NCBI GenBank assembly: GCA_016784945.1
Contig: JADHTP010000155.1
Span: forward strand, 1 to 7,346
Reading direction: 5' to 3'
DNA length: 7,346 nt
Origin: Deltaproteobacteria bacterium
GTDB taxonomy: Bacteria > Myxococcota_A > UBA9042 > DTJE01
This document shows, one piece after another, positions 6,265-7,346 of the stretch. The number at the start of each line of letters is the position of its first letter. Within the stretch, counting starts at the first letter, position 1. Both the position numbers and the translations under genes were made by a program. The notes under the pieces are model-generated. The model was not told the origin of the DNA. It did no database searches and saw nothing but the letters and a program-made list of their open reading frames with translations.

Positions 6265-7346
6265 AAACGAAAAATTGACTCGTCGCCGTTTTCTGGGCGT
6301 GGCTGGGGCGATCGGTACCTGTGGCCTCTCGCCGCTGGCGCTGGCAGCCACGGGGCCGCACGGACCCCGGGTACCGATCCGTCCTTTCGGCAGGAGTGGC
6401 GTTCGAATCTCATCCTTGTCGCTTGGAATTTCCTTCGACTCAGAGTCCCGGATGCTGGTGCTCAAGTCCGCCATGGACCGGGGGATCACCGCCTGGGAAA
6501 CCGCCCCCACCTACGCGGGAGGACGAAGCGAGTCGGGTATCGGGCGGTTTTTCCGCAAGTTCCCTCTCAGTCGCGAAGACGTGTTTCTGGTGACCAAATC
6601 GCTCGCGAGAAAGCCGGCTGATCTCACGGACTCCCTGGAAGGATCCCTGCGGCGGACCGCCACGACATACAGCGATCTCTTCCTGCTGCACGGCACCAGA
6701 AGCCCGGACGAACTGACACCGGAAATCCGTGACTGGGCACGCGGGGAAAAGGAAAAGGGACGCATCAGGCTGTTCGGCTTCTCGACACACGCCAACGTGG
6801 TGGAGATGCTGCGCACCGCCCCAGGTTCGGGTTGGATCGACGGGATCCTGATGCGATACAATTATCACCTCCTGGATGACCACGGGACGCAGCAGGCAAT
6901 CAAGGCCTGCGTCAAGGCGGGCATCGGTCTCATCGCGATGAAGATCCGCGGAATGGGTCCCGCACCGCCGGTCAATGTTTCCACCCACGAACCGGACCTT
7001 GACAGGAAGCGGTTCAAAGCGATCTGGGAGGACCGGAACATCGCGAGCACGTGCATGTCCATGCGGTCAGTCGGGGACATCGAACACTACACCCGGATCG
7101 TTTCGCAGGAACCGGCCCTCAGTTCCCGCGAACTGGAATCACTGGCGGCTCACGCCCTGTCGAGTCGACCCGGCCACTGTTCCGGCTGCGCGACGATATG
7201 CGAGTCCGCCGTTTCGGAACAGGCACCGATAGCGGACGTGATGCGGTTCCTGATGTACTTCAACGGATACGGGGAACCCGACAGGGCCCGCCGCTGTTTC
7301 GCGACCATCCCGTCGGACGTGCGCGAGCGGCTGTGCAGTGTGGACT
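6254..7346 (+). CDS. Tat-exported Fe-S aldo/keto reductase (3' partial)
   Basis: 364 residues are present and the frame is still open at the window edge. The N-terminus has a twin-arginine signal (LTRRRFLGVAG, 8-18), a hydrophobic stretch and a possible ALA-A cleavage near 31/32, so the folded protein should cross the inner membrane with its cofactor. The aldo/keto reductase barrel follows. Y87, K115 (in LVTKS) and H146 (in DLFLLHG) match the Tyr-Lys-His of the catalytic tetrad, but the usual Asp of the DTA motif is Glu82 (WETAPTY). RIRLFGFSTHANVVEML (170-186) and KAGIGLIAMK (221-230) are typical of the Tat-signal aldo/keto reductase subgroup. Near the C-terminus, CSGCATIC (C309, C312, C316) is followed by a ferredoxin-like segment with C348 and C361. 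A fourth 4Fe-4S ligand is probably among these or beyond the window. By comparison with the subgroup, probably some tens of residues are missing. Substrate is unknown. It is the second gene of the DUF6599-like operon. Confidence 0.85.
   Translation, partial: MTDENEKLTRRRFLGVAGAIGTCGLSPLALAATGPHGPRVPIRPFGRSGVRISSLSLGISFDSESRMLVLKSAMDRGITAWETAPTYAGGRSESGIGRFFRKFPLSREDVFLVTKSLARKPADLTDSLEGSLRRTATTYSDLFLLHGTRSPDELTPEIRDWARGEKEKGRIRLFGFSTHANVVEMLRTAPGSGWIDGILMRYNYHLLDDHGTQQAIKACVKAGIGLIAMKIRGMGPAPPVNVSTHEPDLDRKRFKAIWEDRNIASTCMSMRSVGDIEHYTRIVSQEPALSSRELESLAAHALSSRPGHCSGCATICESAVSEQAPIADVMRFLMYFNGYGEPDRARRCFATIPSDVRERLCSVD

Overview
This is a GC-rich, gene-dense bacterial window, roughly 60-65% G+C by eye. 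Two of its genes appear to start at TTG behind strong Shine-Dalgarno sites. It carries a Tat-exported iron-sulfur aldo/keto reductase, a DUF6599-like exported protein and a large radical-SAM-like protein with a DUF483-type N-terminus. That mixture suggests an environmental, possibly uncultured, Gram-negative lineage such as Desulfobacterota, Myxococcota, Acidobacteriota or the Eisenbacteria/Krumholzibacteria type. No marker gene fixes the phylum. No rRNA, tRNA, CRISPR array, integrase or insertion sequence is visible.

Layout. (1) Bases 1-104 hold the last 33 codons of an unidentified plus-strand gene. (2) Bases 123-3380, plus strand, encode a 1085-residue protein. It has a Cys-rich DUF483-like N-terminus, a Rossmann-like middle, a radical-SAM-type barrel and an unrecognised C-terminal domain of about 285 residues. 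Its putative cluster loop does not carry the textbook CxxxCxxC motif. (3) Bases 3366-5117, minus strand, encode a GT-C type polytopic membrane glycosyltransferase that runs tail-to-tail into gene 2 with a 15-bp overlap. (4) Bases 5118-5262 are a 145-bp divergent intergenic region with three perfect 11-bp tandem repeats and a 10-bp palindrome next to the glycosyltransferase start. (5) Bases 5263-6264, plus strand, encode a membrane-anchored or secreted DUF6599-like protein. (6) Bases 6254 to the window end, plus strand, encode a Tat-signal, Fe-S aldo/keto reductase cut off by the window edge. It overlaps gene 5 by 11 bp.

Genes 5 and 6 look like one translationally coupled unit sending two proteins to the cell envelope, one by Sec or a membrane anchor and one by Tat. 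Genes 1 and 2 also appear to be co-transcribed (18-bp gap). The glycosyltransferase is transcribed alone within the window. No functional link between the radical-SAM-like protein and the glycosyltransferase is shown beyond adjacency. The strongest candidate for something undescribed is the 1085-residue multidomain protein. Next come the repeat-bearing leader of the glycosyltransferase and the DUF6599/Tat-reductase pair.
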